Assembly: GCA_002753395.1 (NCBI GenBank)
Contig: PEAB01000006.1
Coordinates: 1-64,000, forward strand
From: Nitrospirae bacterium MYbinv3
Lineage (GTDB): Bacteria; Nitrospirota; Thermodesulfovibrionia; Thermodesulfovibrionales; Magnetobacteriaceae
Direction: 5' to 3'
DNA: 64,000 nucleotides
A program made the position numbers and the translations under genes. Below, piece after piece: positions 7,912-17,062 of the stretch (positions are counted from its first letter, which is position 1; every line of letters begins with the position of its first letter). Below the pieces are notes generated by a model. It was not told the DNA's origin. It saw nothing but the letters and a program-made list of their open reading frames with translations, and did not search any database.

Positions 7912-9137
7912 TAAAGGGCATAAGGGTTTTAATCTTATTGGTCATTTTTGCAGCATTATCAGAAATTGCAGTTTTATTTGATAATTCACCAGTTCAATGT
8001 GCTGAGAAGCCACAAAAGGCTGCCAGACAAAATGATGTCCACAAGACGGATGATCAGACTGACACCAATACAGACAAAGAACCACCTGTCGTTGAGATAA
8101 CGGACGACAAACGGCAATTGATCGGCGTCAGGACGGTGGAGGTTGCCGTTAAACCGTTTCAGCGCACCATCAGAACAGTTGGACGCATAGAGTATGACGA
8201 AAGGCGTACAGCGACCGTAAACACAAAGATAGATGGTTGGATAGAGCGGCTATACGTGGATTACACCGGCCGGTATGTCAAGAAAGGCGAACCAATGGCT
8301 GATATCTACAGCCCTGAGCTTATCGCTACACAAAGGGAGTTCATAAACCTTGTGAAGTGGGCAAGGGGGTCTAAGTCATACGTTGAGCAGAACGTGCAGG
8401 ATTCAGGTGAACAGGACTGGTCTGCTGCCAACCCTTATGCCGACATGCTTAAAAGGGATGCAGCTACCATAGTGGATGCGGCCAGGCAGAGGTTAAAACT
8501 GTGGGACATAACGGATGAGCAGATCAAAAGGATAGAAGAAAGCGGGCAGGTAATACGGACGTTGACCATCTACTGTCCTGTCAGCGGCTATGTGGTGGAG
8601 AAAAAGGCATTATCGGGGATGCGTATTATGCCTGGTGAAAAGCTCTTTGACTTGGCTGACCTCTCATCTATTTGGGTGATGGCGGACATCTACGAATACG
8701 AGTTGCCAGTGATAAGGATTGGGCAGGTGGCTGAGATAAGCCTCAGTTATTTTGCCGGTAAGAAGTTTACATCAAAGATAGACTATATATATCCCGTGCT
8801 TTCTGGTGAGAGGCGTACCGCCAGGGTGAGGTTTACAGTCCCCAATCCAGCGGGTGAGCTTAAGCCACAGATGTTTACAAATGTGGAGATAAAGATAGAC
8901 CTGGGGCAGCGTCTGGTCGTCCCTGAGGAGGCAGTCATAGACACAGGCACAAGGCAGGTGGTCTACGTGGACAAGGGGGAAGGGAACTTTGAACTAAGGC
9001 TCGTGCAGCTCGGTCTAAGGGCAGAGGGGATGGTAGAGGTTATAAAAGGCCTTAAACCCAAAGAACGTGTGGCATCCTCCGCTGCATTCCTTATAGATTC
9101 CGAGGCACAGCTTAAAGGCGTAACACCCAAAAAATAG
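7908..9137 (+). CDS. Efflux periplasmic adaptor (CusB-like membrane fusion protein)
   Basis: A 409-residue adaptor that would bridge an inner membrane RND pump and the TolC-type channel. The N-terminal hydrophobic segment is followed by a charged linker rich in K, D and T, then VVEITDDKRQLIGVRTVEV. The lipoyl/barrel-sandwich halves are at RTVGRIEYDERRTATVNTKI...IYSPELIATQREF and VIRTLTIYCPVSGYVVEKKA, with the beta-barrel domain and membrane-proximal domain after (DLADLSSIWVMADIYEYELP; LVVPEEAVIDTGTRQVVYVD). This order is that of CusB-type heavy-metal adaptors. Translation is coupled to the TolC gene by an ATGA overlap. The expected RND pump gene does not follow: a repeat and a convergent kinase gene come next. 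Confidence 0.88.
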   Translation: MIKGIRVLILLVIFAALSEIAVLFDNSPVQCAEKPQKAARQNDVHKTDDQTDTNTDKEPPVVEITDDKRQLIGVRTVEVAVKPFQRTIRTVGRIEYDERRTATVNTKIDGWIERLYVDYTGRYVKKGEPMADIYSPELIATQREFINLVKWARGSKSYVEQNVQDSGEQDWSAANPYADMLKRDAATIVDAARQRLKLWDITDEQIKRIEESGQVIRTLTIYCPVSGYVVEKKALSGMRIMPGEKLFDLADLSSIWVMADIYEYELPVIRIGQVAEISLSYFAGKKFTSKIDYIYPVLSGERRTARVRFTVPNPAGELKPQMFTNVEIKIDLGQRLVVPEEAVIDTGTRQVVYVDKGEGNFELRLVQLGLRAEGMVEVIKGLKPKERVASSAAFLIDSEAQLKGVTPKK

Positions 9138-9288
9138 AGTGGGGGGCAACTGAGGATGTAAAAAAAGAAGGAGGGCTTTGCCTCTGCCGCAGGGGTTCGC
9201 AACCCCCTCCATAGACCCACCCACAAGCGCTACGCTCACTGATCAGTCCGCTTGACCTCGTAGTGAATGCTAAAGAATGGAGGCCACC
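9138..9288. repeat. Repeat between efflux operon and kinase genes
   Basis: A reverse-oriented, diverged copy of the family A/B G-rich core (GGAGGGCTTTGCC..., AGACCCACCCACAAG..., CAGTCCGCTTGACC) fills most of this gap between convergent genes. It includes a small hairpin, AGGGGTTCGCAACCCC, at about 9191-9206. It sits exactly where the pump gene of the efflux operon would be expected. Confidence 0.6.
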
Positions 9289-12200
9289 TTATATCTCTAT
9301 CCTAAATTCTGCACCACCATTCGTGTTACTAACCGTGAGTCTCCACCCCATATTGTTTTCAATTATAGTTTTGGACATGTATAGTCCTATACCGGTGCCT
9401 TTATCTGATGTCTTGGTTGTGAAATAAGGGTCAAATATCTTGTCAATGATATCTTTAGGTATACCACCGCCAGTATCACCTATGGAGACTGCTAACTTAC
9501 CATCAGTCTTTAAAAGGTTAATATCGATTCTGTCTTCTGCCCTATTTTCACTTAAACCTTTTTCACGTCTTGAAATTATTGCATCCCTTGAGTTGTTAAT
9601 TAGATTGAGGACAACCTGCTTAAATTCGTTTGGATACCCCAATACGGTAAGGTTCACTTCCTCTGTAGGGAGCAGGTTAAGCGCTATACCATTCTTCTTA
9701 AATAATGGTGAAAACATGTTGATTATATCTTCTATTGCCTTTTTTAAGTCAAACATCGATTTCTCTTTAGAAGGCCTGAGAAAGTCACGGAAGTCATCTA
9801 TAGTCTTGGCCATGAACTGGATCTGCTGCATTATCTTTTGTTCAGATTTATTCATATATTCTTTGTCTAACTCGCCAAATGAATATGCATCAGCCAGGTC
9901 TTGAACAATCAGTGAGATAACATTTAGCGGTTGTTTCCACTGGTGTGCTATGGAGCTAATCATCTCGCCCATAGCCGCCATCTTGGATTGCTGGATTAGG
10001 AGCTGCTCTTGCTCGCTTCGCCTTTTCGTTTCATCTACTACCTTCTGCTCAAGATTCCTGTTAAACTCCAGGATATCCGCCTCCGCCCTCTTTCTGTCCA
10101 CCGCCATTGCATAGATAGAAGCGAGGCGTTGTATTATGTTTAGATCATCTTCTGTGTAATCTCTTTCTGCATTGGCTATGGCAATCTGTCCAATTAAAAC
10201 ATCACCTATTACGGCAGGCACTGCTAAGAAACGTTCTATAGGGATATGTCCTTCCGGGATACATCCTTTATACGAAGGATGTTCTGCGGGGGAGTTTGTA
10301 TAAAACCCCTGTCTAGTATTCAATACGTGACCCCACAATGCGTTATAGCCATCCGGTCCCTTTGGAAAGGACAACCTCCGAGATTTTGGGTCCACTGTGC
10401 ACTGTCCACCTTCAGTTATCTCACTAACTTTTAGGATTACGGCGTCATGTGTATAACGGTCTATCTCCAGGACAAATCCATACTTACTGCCGGTAAGCAT
10501 TAATGCCTGCCGGTAAACGATTTCAGCAATATCTATTATATCCTTATCAGTAGATAAAAACACCTCAGAAACCTCTGCAAGTGCAGACCTAAACTGTAAT
10601 TCTCTCTGAAGCATATTTTGTATGTGTTTCAGCTCTGTGATGTCATGAAATATTGCAACCTTTGATATTGAGCCATCTTTATTTTTTATTGGCGTATCAT
10701 AACGATGATATGTATTATTGTTCTTATCATAATGCCACTCCCAGTGAATCGTTTTTCCAGAAAGGACATCCTTGAGCTTACACCATGTGCACACCTCTTT
10801 TCTGTCGTATATGTATTCAAAGCATTTCCGATTATTTATCTGACCTAAATCCTTTTGTATCATTTGGTTTATATACTCAATGTTGTAATGTTTATTAACG
10901 ATATAAACGCCGTCTTCCATTTTTTCCATGAGAGATATTAATTTATCTCTTTCTACTTTAATCTCCAGCTCCATTCTTTTTCGATCAACGGCTATTGCAT
11001 ATATATCAGCGAGACGTTTTATAGTGTTTAGGTCTTCATCCGTGTAATCTCTATCGGCATTGGCCAGGGCAATCTGTCCAATTAAGACATCGCCTATTAT
11101 GGCAGGAACCGCTAAGAAACGTTCTATAGGGATATGTCCTTCCGGGGTACATCCTTTATAAGAGGGATGTTCTGCGGGTGAGTTTGTATAAAATGCCTCT
11201 TTTGTGTTTAAGTTATAACCCCACAATGCGTTGTAACCATCCGGTCCTTTGGGAAATATCACTCTCTTAGAGCTCGGATCCACCCTGCATTGTTCATCTC
11301 TTATCATGTCGCTAAATGTATGACATACGAGTTCATTTGTGGCAATATCTATCTCTCCAACATATCCATGCAGACTACCTGTAAGTTTTGTCGTCTGACT
11401 ATGAACTATTCTGGCAATATCTATGATATCTGAGCTATGTGATAACAGTGCCTCTGAGACCTCCGCAAATGCCGACTTAAATTGTAACTCTCTATTAAGC
11501 GTATTTTGTATGTCTTTCTGTTCAGTAATATCATAGAATATCTCAAACTTTGATATTGAGTCATCCTTGTTTCTTATTGGTGTATCAAAAAGTTTATATG
11601 TCCGCTTATTTTTAAAAGAATACCACTCCCAGTAAACACTCTTACCTGAAAATACATCTTTGTTTTTGCACCATGGACATGACTCTGTCCTATTATGAAA
11701 ATACTCAAAGCACTTACGACCTTTTGTTGTACCAAATTCCCTTTCTATTATAGGGTTTATATATTCAATGTCGTGGGTTTTGTTCACGATATAGATACCA
11801 GCATCTATCGTTTCCACTATAGACATTAATTTATCTCTCTCTACCTTGATCTCATCTTCCATATCCTTACGTTGTGTAATATCTTGAAGTAAGGCTATGA
11901 AGTAATCTACCTTACTGTTGTCACTGCGCTTGCAATTTACCCATAGTGTTGTGTACATAACACTACCGTCTTTACGAATGAATCGCTTCTCTAAACTATA
12001 CCCATCCATTTCCCCGTTAATAACCTGATTAAATTGTCTTACATCAGCCTCTAAGTCATCTGGATGCGTCATCTCAGTCCACGTCATTTGAGCCAACTCT
12101 TGCCTCGAATACCCCATAATCTTGCATATCTCATCATTTACCTCAATCCAGCCCTTCTCTGGTGACGTTATCGCAACCCCAATCGTGCTGAACTCAAAAG

Positions 12201-13230
12201 CACTGCGAAAGCGCTTTTCATTCTCTATTAATTCACTTTCTAACTTTTTACGCTTCGTGATGTCTTCAAATATTGCAATAAAATACCCCTTTTCTGGGCT
12301 ATAAACGTTTATGTAGAACCAAACTTGTAATTGCCTGATATTGATCTCAAATGTCTCTCCGATTCCAGTCAAGGCAACCCTTCCGTATATATCAAACAAT
12401 TCAGGGTAGTCATCTCTTATGCCAGGAATTAACGTCGTAACAGGTTTATTGAGAACATCTTCTTTTTTTAAACCAGTAATTTTTTCAAAAGACTTATTGA
12501 TATCTAAGTAGATATAATCTAAAGGTTTATTATCATTATCAAATATCATCCTACAATATGCAAAACCATTGAGTATATTCTCGTCAATAATGAATTGTAA
12601 CGGTTTAGTAATGCTGCTAACTATCTTTATTGTGCCCCATATTGCCAATACTAACCCTATGACTAAGCCTCCAAAGACAAGATTTCTGCTTGTCTTATAT
12701 ATCCTACTTGCCTTACTATGTTCTTTACTTGCAATCTTTAACTGTAAGTGTTCTAATTCATTTAACTTGTTAGTAACAGGATCAATAGAGGGGGAGAGCT
12801 CTTTTATTGAATACTCTATGATAGCATTCCTATCTTCTCTTCTTAGTATATCACCTAATTTTTCAACTGATGTGTTTGCCCTCAGTAACAATGGTTCGAT
12901 TTCTGAGATGAGTTTCTTTTCTTCTGAGTCAAGTATTGTCTCGTTATAAGACTTCCATCTCTCTCTTATTGATCGTACAGCGTTATCAACTTTCTCCCTT
13001 CCATCTGCCCAGGTTAAGCTTCCATTACGTACTTTGTGTGTAGTATCTACGATGTTAACTGCATACATATCAGATATTATCTTTATATCTTTTAGCGGCA
13101 CAACACGATCGTAGTAAACTGTCTCAAGGCTGTCCTTAGTAGATTTCATTCCACTTATACCAAATACACTCATAGCAGTTAGTAGAAGTGACATGAATGT
13201 CAATAAAGACAGAAGGTTTCTTCTATTCAT
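9289..13230 (-). CDS. Large membrane-bound PAS/GAF sensor histidine kinase
   Basis: A 1313-residue histidine kinase. A membrane helix at about 6-27, a four-helix-bundle periplasmic sensor at about 30-180 and a second helix at about 185-205 are followed by PAS domains near 220-335 and 340-455. Then come two tandem PAS-GAF units: PAS about 465-570 with GAF 590-750, and PAS about 765-870 with GAF 890-1050. The PAS in each unit has a cysteine set (RKCFEYFHNRTESCPWCKNK and RKCFEYIYDRKEVCTWCKLK). The kinase core has the H-box MISSIAHQWKQPLNV near 1090, an N-box NLINNSRDAI, and G-boxes GDTGGGIP and GTGIGLYMSKTI. It is the last gene of a minus-strand operon with a response regulator and another kinase. 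Confidence 0.9.
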   Translation of the reverse strand: MNRRNLLSLLTFMSLLLTAMSVFGISGMKSTKDSLETVYYDRVVPLKDIKIISDMYAVNIVDTTHKVRNGSLTWADGREKVDNAVRSIRERWKSYNETILDSEEKKLISEIEPLLLRANTSVEKLGDILRREDRNAIIEYSIKELSPSIDPVTNKLNELEHLQLKIASKEHSKASRIYKTSRNLVFGGLVIGLVLAIWGTIKIVSSITKPLQFIIDENILNGFAYCRMIFDNDNKPLDYIYLDINKSFEKITGLKKEDVLNKPVTTLIPGIRDDYPELFDIYGRVALTGIGETFEINIRQLQVWFYINVYSPEKGYFIAIFEDITKRKKLESELIENEKRFRSAFEFSTIGVAITSPEKGWIEVNDEICKIMGYSRQELAQMTWTEMTHPDDLEADVRQFNQVINGEMDGYSLEKRFIRKDGSVMYTTLWVNCKRSDNSKVDYFIALLQDITQRKDMEDEIKVERDKLMSIVETIDAGIYIVNKTHDIEYINPIIEREFGTTKGRKCFEYFHNRTESCPWCKNKDVFSGKSVYWEWYSFKNKRTYKLFDTPIRNKDDSISKFEIFYDITEQKDIQNTLNRELQFKSAFAEVSEALLSHSSDIIDIARIVHSQTTKLTGSLHGYVGEIDIATNELVCHTFSDMIRDEQCRVDPSSKRVIFPKGPDGYNALWGYNLNTKEAFYTNSPAEHPSYKGCTPEGHIPIERFLAVPAIIGDVLIGQIALANADRDYTDEDLNTIKRLADIYAIAVDRKRMELEIKVERDKLISLMEKMEDGVYIVNKHYNIEYINQMIQKDLGQINNRKCFEYIYDRKEVCTWCKLKDVLSGKTIHWEWHYDKNNNTYHRYDTPIKNKDGSISKVAIFHDITELKHIQNMLQRELQFRSALAEVSEVFLSTDKDIIDIAEIVYRQALMLTGSKYGFVLEIDRYTHDAVILKVSEITEGGQCTVDPKSRRLSFPKGPDGYNALWGHVLNTRQGFYTNSPAEHPSYKGCIPEGHIPIERFLAVPAVIGDVLIGQIAIANAERDYTEDDLNIIQRLASIYAMAVDRKRAEADILEFNRNLEQKVVDETKRRSEQEQLLIQQSKMAAMGEMISSIAHQWKQPLNVISLIVQDLADAYSFGELDKEYMNKSEQKIMQQIQFMAKTIDDFRDFLRPSKEKSMFDLKKAIEDIINMFSPLFKKNGIALNLLPTEEVNLTVLGYPNEFKQVVLNLINNSRDAIISRREKGLSENRAEDRIDINLLKTDGKLAVSIGDTGGGIPKDIIDKIFDPYFTTKTSDKGTGIGLYMSKTIIENNMGWRLTVSNTNGGAEFRIEI

Positions 13231-13260
13231 AGCCGCCTACCTTATGTACCGACGTTCATC

Positions 13261-13641
13261 CTAAGCAGTAACCTCACCTATACAATGATAGATAGCATCC
13301 GTAAGTTTATCAACATCTATTGGCTTTATTAAATTGGCGCATACACCACGGCTCGTATGCTCATCATCGTTAAATGCCGTAGTAATAATAATAGGCTGGT
13401 CCTTATCTATCTCCAATATCTTCTCTATCATTGCGTTGCCGCTCATTATCGGCATTTCTATATCTGTTATTACTATGTCTGGATCATGCTCTATATAGAG
13501 ATCTAAGCCTTCTTTACCATGCTGTGCAAAATATGTTGCACCAAACCGCCTTCTTAGATATTTCCCAAGTCCGACTCTAAGGATATCATCATCCTCTACA
13601 TACAGGACGCTTAAACTCTTGAGTATCGTCTCATCTCTCAT
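13261..13641 (-). CDS. Single-domain response regulator
   Basis: A 126-residue CheY-type receiver without an output domain. The acidic pocket is in LYVEDDDILR, the phospho-acceptor aspartate is in DIVITDIEMPIMSG near residue 60, a threonine is in IIITTAF, and the lysine is in NLIKPIDVDKL. It overlaps the upstream kinase gene by 4 bp (ATGA) and is followed 30 bp later by the 1313-residue kinase, so it may pass phosphate between the two kinases or to a distant partner. The lack of an output domain suggests action by protein contact. Confidence 0.9.
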   Translation of the reverse strand: MRDETILKSLSVLYVEDDDILRVGLGKYLRRRFGATYFAQHGKEGLDLYIEHDPDIVITDIEMPIMSGNAMIEKILEIDKDQPIIITTAFNDDEHTSRGVCANLIKPIDVDKLTDAIYHCIGEVTA

Positions 13642-15746
13642 CTTTGTACCTCTATCTTAAACTCACAACCGTCATCAGTGTTTCTAACGATTATTGAACC
13701 ATTCATGTTCTTCTCTACCATAACCTTGGAGATATACAATCCAAGACCAGTCCCTCTTCTCTTGCTTTTGGTGGTAAAATACGGGTCAAATATCTTTCCT
13801 AAAATATCATCTGGTATACCGCCGCCATTGTCCATAATGGTTAGTATAACATTGCCGGAGGCAGGATCTATGGATGATGCTATCTTTATAAGTCCGTTAT
13901 CAATCTTTCTGTTTTCAAATACATCCTTAATATTTGACACCAGATTTAGGATAACCTGTGAAAACTCCCTGGTATGGCCATATATCATTATACTGTCATC
14001 CATATCGTATGCTATAGAGATATTCCTGCTTTTGAGATAACCCATCATAAGAGATAATGTATTATGTACGGTATCAGAAAGATTAAAATACGCCTTTTCT
14101 CCATCACGTCCATAGAAGTTCTTGAAATCGTCTAATGTCTTTGATAAGTAATCAAGTTCCTTAAATGTGGTATCTATAGAGTTTTCCAAGTACTTGTCAT
14201 CTAGTTCTTTACAGTTATAGGCATCCTTTAAGTCCTGAATTATCACACCTATTGCACATAGCGGCTGTCTCCACTGGTGGGCAATATTGACTAGAAGCTC
14301 GCCTATAGCTATGTGACGTGATTGTTCATACATCAACTGGTCTTTTAGCCTATTCTTTTGAACCTCCTCTGCTACTCTTTTCTGGAGATTATAATTTAAC
14401 TCGTTGAGTTCTCTCTCTATGGTCTTTCTATCTGTAATATCACGCATAAAGGAAAACATAATTTCTTTGTCCTTGATATAATTTACACTGACCTCAACAT
14501 CAATGATCCTGCCGTCTTTGGTCCTTTGCTTGGTTTCAAACCTATCACCGCCGGTATCGATAATTCGTTGTATGTGTATTTTTGCTTCTTCCTGACTTTC
14601 TATTGCATCTATATCCGATACACTCATCTTTAATGCCTCCTCTCTGCTGTAACCTGTCATCTTGCAGAAGGAGTCATTTACATCTAATAACCTTCCTTTA
14701 GGATCCACTACTATGAAGGAATCAATGGATGTACGAAGGATCATCTTGTTCTGGGCCTCCAGTTCCCTATGCTTTGTAACATCTCGACCAATAGCATACG
14801 TTATACCCTCATCAGAGATAGGAGAGGCTGCCCACTCTATATACTTGTACGACCCATCCTTACAAAGATAACGATTGGCAAAGTGTGTTAATGCCATTCC
14901 CTGAGATAGTCTTATCATCTCTTTAATTGACGCATCACGGTCATCTGGATGTATAAACTCTATAAACGGTCTGGATAAAAGCTCCTCTTTAGTAAATCCA
15001 AGAATCTTTTCAAAAGCTGGATTAATCTTTTTAAAATAATAACTCAAATCAGCAATACAGATTATGTCTAAAGAAAGGTTAAAAATATCCGTGAGCTCTT
15101 TCTCAATCTTAGTCCGCTCCTCCACCTCTGTTTGAAGTTTAGCGGTACGTTCTTGGACTAATACCTCAAGGTGCTCCTTGTATTCTATTAGTTCTTCTTC
15201 AGCCTGACGCCTTAAGAACGTACTAACAAACGTTCTGGAGGCTGTCAGAATATGATTTCTAACTGCGTTAAATACATATTCTGGTCTGGGCATATATTCC
15301 TTTGCAATCTTAGATAATTCTTGGGATGATACCTTGAACTTATCGGCTATCTCTCTAATCTTGGTCTCATCTGTTGGAGGATTTGAGATACCTGCGTTAT
15401 TTGAACCGAATACTATATCTTCCACAATTATTGGGGCAGCATATATGACAATCCCTCCAGAGCATTCCATCTCACAAGGTTTTTTGTCTTTGATGCTCTT
15501 AAGGCTTATTGCCCAACAATCCTCATGACATATCCACTTACCAGATTTCATAGCTTCTGCTTCAGAGACATTGCCACATAGTTTTTTAGAAGCCTGATTA
15601 AGAAAATCGCACCACCTCGAAGTGAATAGGCTTGCAGCATAATTCCCATCTACCTCATATATCGCAGCAGATGTCTCTATGTATTGTAAATACGATTCCT
15701 GTATGTCAAGTAATGTGTCAGCACCTATAATTTGTTTTAAACTCAT
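13638..15746 (-). CDS. PocR-PAS sensor histidine kinase
   Basis: A 702-residue, apparently soluble histidine kinase. Residues about 1-180 look like a PocR-type sensory domain, with a cysteine-rich stretch (ICHEDCWAIS, KPCEMECSGG, then IVIYAAPIIVEDIVFG). A coiled coil at about 180-215 leads to PAS domains near 215-335 and 340-455, a short coiled coil, and a kinase core with H-box LLVNIAHQWRQPLCAIG near 490, N-box NLVSNIKDVF, and G-boxes MDNGGGIPDD and GTGLGLYISKVM. PocR domains are thought to bind small organic ligands such as hydrocarbon derivatives; the ligand here is unknown. It is first in the three-gene operon with the response regulator and the 1313-residue kinase. Confidence 0.88.
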   Translation of the reverse strand: MSLKQIIGADTLLDIQESYLQYIETSAAIYEVDGNYAASLFTSRWCDFLNQASKKLCGNVSEAEAMKSGKWICHEDCWAISLKSIKDKKPCEMECSGGIVIYAAPIIVEDIVFGSNNAGISNPPTDETKIREIADKFKVSSQELSKIAKEYMPRPEYVFNAVRNHILTASRTFVSTFLRRQAEEELIEYKEHLEVLVQERTAKLQTEVEERTKIEKELTDIFNLSLDIICIADLSYYFKKINPAFEKILGFTKEELLSRPFIEFIHPDDRDASIKEMIRLSQGMALTHFANRYLCKDGSYKYIEWAASPISDEGITYAIGRDVTKHRELEAQNKMILRTSIDSFIVVDPKGRLLDVNDSFCKMTGYSREEALKMSVSDIDAIESQEEAKIHIQRIIDTGGDRFETKQRTKDGRIIDVEVSVNYIKDKEIMFSFMRDITDRKTIERELNELNYNLQKRVAEEVQKNRLKDQLMYEQSRHIAIGELLVNIAHQWRQPLCAIGVIIQDLKDAYNCKELDDKYLENSIDTTFKELDYLSKTLDDFKNFYGRDGEKAYFNLSDTVHNTLSLMMGYLKSRNISIAYDMDDSIMIYGHTREFSQVILNLVSNIKDVFENRKIDNGLIKIASSIDPASGNVILTIMDNGGGIPDDILGKIFDPYFTTKSKRRGTGLGLYISKVMVEKNMNGSIIVRNTDDGCEFKIEVQR

Positions 15747-16361
15747 ACCTCATTCCTAATGATACAGACTAATCCCTCTCTTCTATTTTGACAATGCCAT
15801 ATTCCGTATGTTTGCAATGAAGATGCCTGTACCACGATTTAACGGATTTAAGGATTGTTAGGATTATGTTATCCCTTTTTCCTATAAATCCTTTCATCCG
15901 TGTAATCATAGTTCAGACAATCTCTGTGTTTACTTAAATCCGAGATTGTCAAGTTATACATATTAAGATTAATCAAGAACATAAACAGCGCACTCTCTAT
16001 TATAAACTTAGTCTGCAAAAAAAAAACACAAGAACAAAAATACTGGTGCATAACAAAAACAAGGGGAGCAAGTATATTTACGGGGTCAAGGGGACTGCCT
16101 AGCAACCGTAGGGAGCGGACAGATCAATGTGCGTAGCGCTTGCGAGGGGGTCTGAGGGGTAATGCTGTTGACTTAAGCATTAATATGTATGCACATGGGC
16201 GACATTTTAAGCAGCCATGCCTGACATTTACAGGGTCAAGGGAACAAGTTCCCTTGTGGGAGGGTCTAAGGGAGGGCAAAGCCCTCCTTTTTTCATCTTC
16301 ACAACCTTAGTCAACAGCATTAGGTCTGAGGGGGAAGAGCTCCCCCTTCTCATTCTCTGAG
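15747..16361. repeat. Intergenic repeat cluster: families D, A/B core and a full family B copy
   Basis: No gene is seen in 615 bp. About 15828-15925 is a family D pair (CCACGATTTAACGGATTTAAGG... and ...AATCATAGTTCAGACAATC, inverted ends). About 16025-16150 is a degenerate family A piece (GGTGCATAACAAAAA, then GGGGTCAAGGGGACTGCC). Inside that piece's GGTCTGAGGGG motif lies a complete family B element at 16160-16322, annotated separately. Confidence 0.75.
16160..16322 (+). mobile_element. Family B MITE-like element, complete, with 11-bp duplication
   Basis: The element is 163 bp and begins TAATGCTGTTGACTTAAG; it ends with the near-inverted CTTAGTCAACAGCATTA. It is flanked on both sides by GGTCTGAGGGG (16149-16159 and 16323-16333), an 11-bp direct repeat that reads as a target-site duplication. 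The interior holds the palindrome AAGGGAACAAGTTCCCTT and a hairpin GGAGGGCAAAGCCCTCC followed by six T (16271-16293), which has the form of an intrinsic terminator for plus-strand transcripts. No coding capacity is present, so any transposase must act in trans. Confidence 0.8.
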
Positions 16362-16946
16362 CTATATTACGGTATAGTAAGCGCCTTTACAACACGCCAC
16401 ACAAAAGATGCTGCCATCGTCCATACACTCCCGACCATCTTGGACGTGTTCGCCGCATCGGCTGCATACGACGCGCCTCAGTGGTCGCCCTGGCATATCA
16501 TCTTGCCTGATGCCTACAGAGACCTCCGTCCAGCTAAACAACTCCTCATCAGCCATCACCTTATAGGCCTCGCACTGGGCCTGCATCTGGTCTTCGATAT
16601 GCGGGAAGCGGTTCTTGGCAATCTGTCGAGCCTCTTCAAGGGCCACTATCCTGAGGGCATAGTTCGTCTTGAGGTTTAAAAACGTGGCCGCCATCTTACC
16701 GTAATCAACGTACTTCAATGTCCTGTGCCCCAGAGTACACCCAGTTACGGATGAAATTGCGTCAGTGGCACACCTGTCTATCTCCACGTAGACGATCAAG
16801 TCCTTCCTCTGCCTACCCCTTGGGTCATCTATGCCAATCTTGGTAAGCCCAAGTATGGACATCCTCACCCCAAGCACCTGACCTGGGCATAAATGCCCGT
16901 GTACTCTAGCCGAGTCAGCCAACAAATGTTCAAAATTATAAGCCAT
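16362..16946 (-). CDS. FmdE family protein with C-terminal zinc ribbon
   Basis: A 194-residue FmdE-type protein, named after the E subunit of molybdenum formylmethanofuran dehydrogenase. The hallmark HGHLCPGQVLGVRM lies near 16-29, followed by EIDRCATDAISSVTGCTLGHRTLKYVDYGKMAATF, which holds the conserved cysteines and histidine. The C-terminus is a two-CxxC zinc ribbon (CSRCGEH ... CVACCKG). Bacterial FmdE proteins usually occur without methanogenesis genes; roles in molybdenum or tungsten enzyme maturation have been proposed but are not settled. No formylmethanofuran dehydrogenase gene is nearby. Confidence 0.87.
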   Translation of the reverse strand: MAYNFEHLLADSARVHGHLCPGQVLGVRMSILGLTKIGIDDPRGRQRKDLIVYVEIDRCATDAISSVTGCTLGHRTLKYVDYGKMAATFLNLKTNYALRIVALEEARQIAKNRFPHIEDQMQAQCEAYKVMADEELFSWTEVSVGIRQDDMPGRPLRRVVCSRCGEHVQDGRECMDDGSIFCVACCKGAYYTVI

Positions 16947-17062
16947 ACACTCTATCCTTAATTCTTTCCAGTTCCCTTAGACTAATCTATACAGAATAAT
17001 AGATGTGTCAAGCGAAAAAGAGCAGGGTACCAAACGACCGTCTTGTGCCTTAAGATGACGGC

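Noticed and set aside
9191-9206. tRNA T-arm-like sequence (GGGGTTCGCAACCCC)
   Set aside because: It recurs inside G-rich repeats, for example near 49545, and no acceptor, D or anticodon arms can be drawn around it.
15869-16105. Open frame in the 15.8-16.1 kb gap
   Set aside because: The sequence is made of family D and family A repeat pieces. The frame shows no ribosome binding site or protein features.
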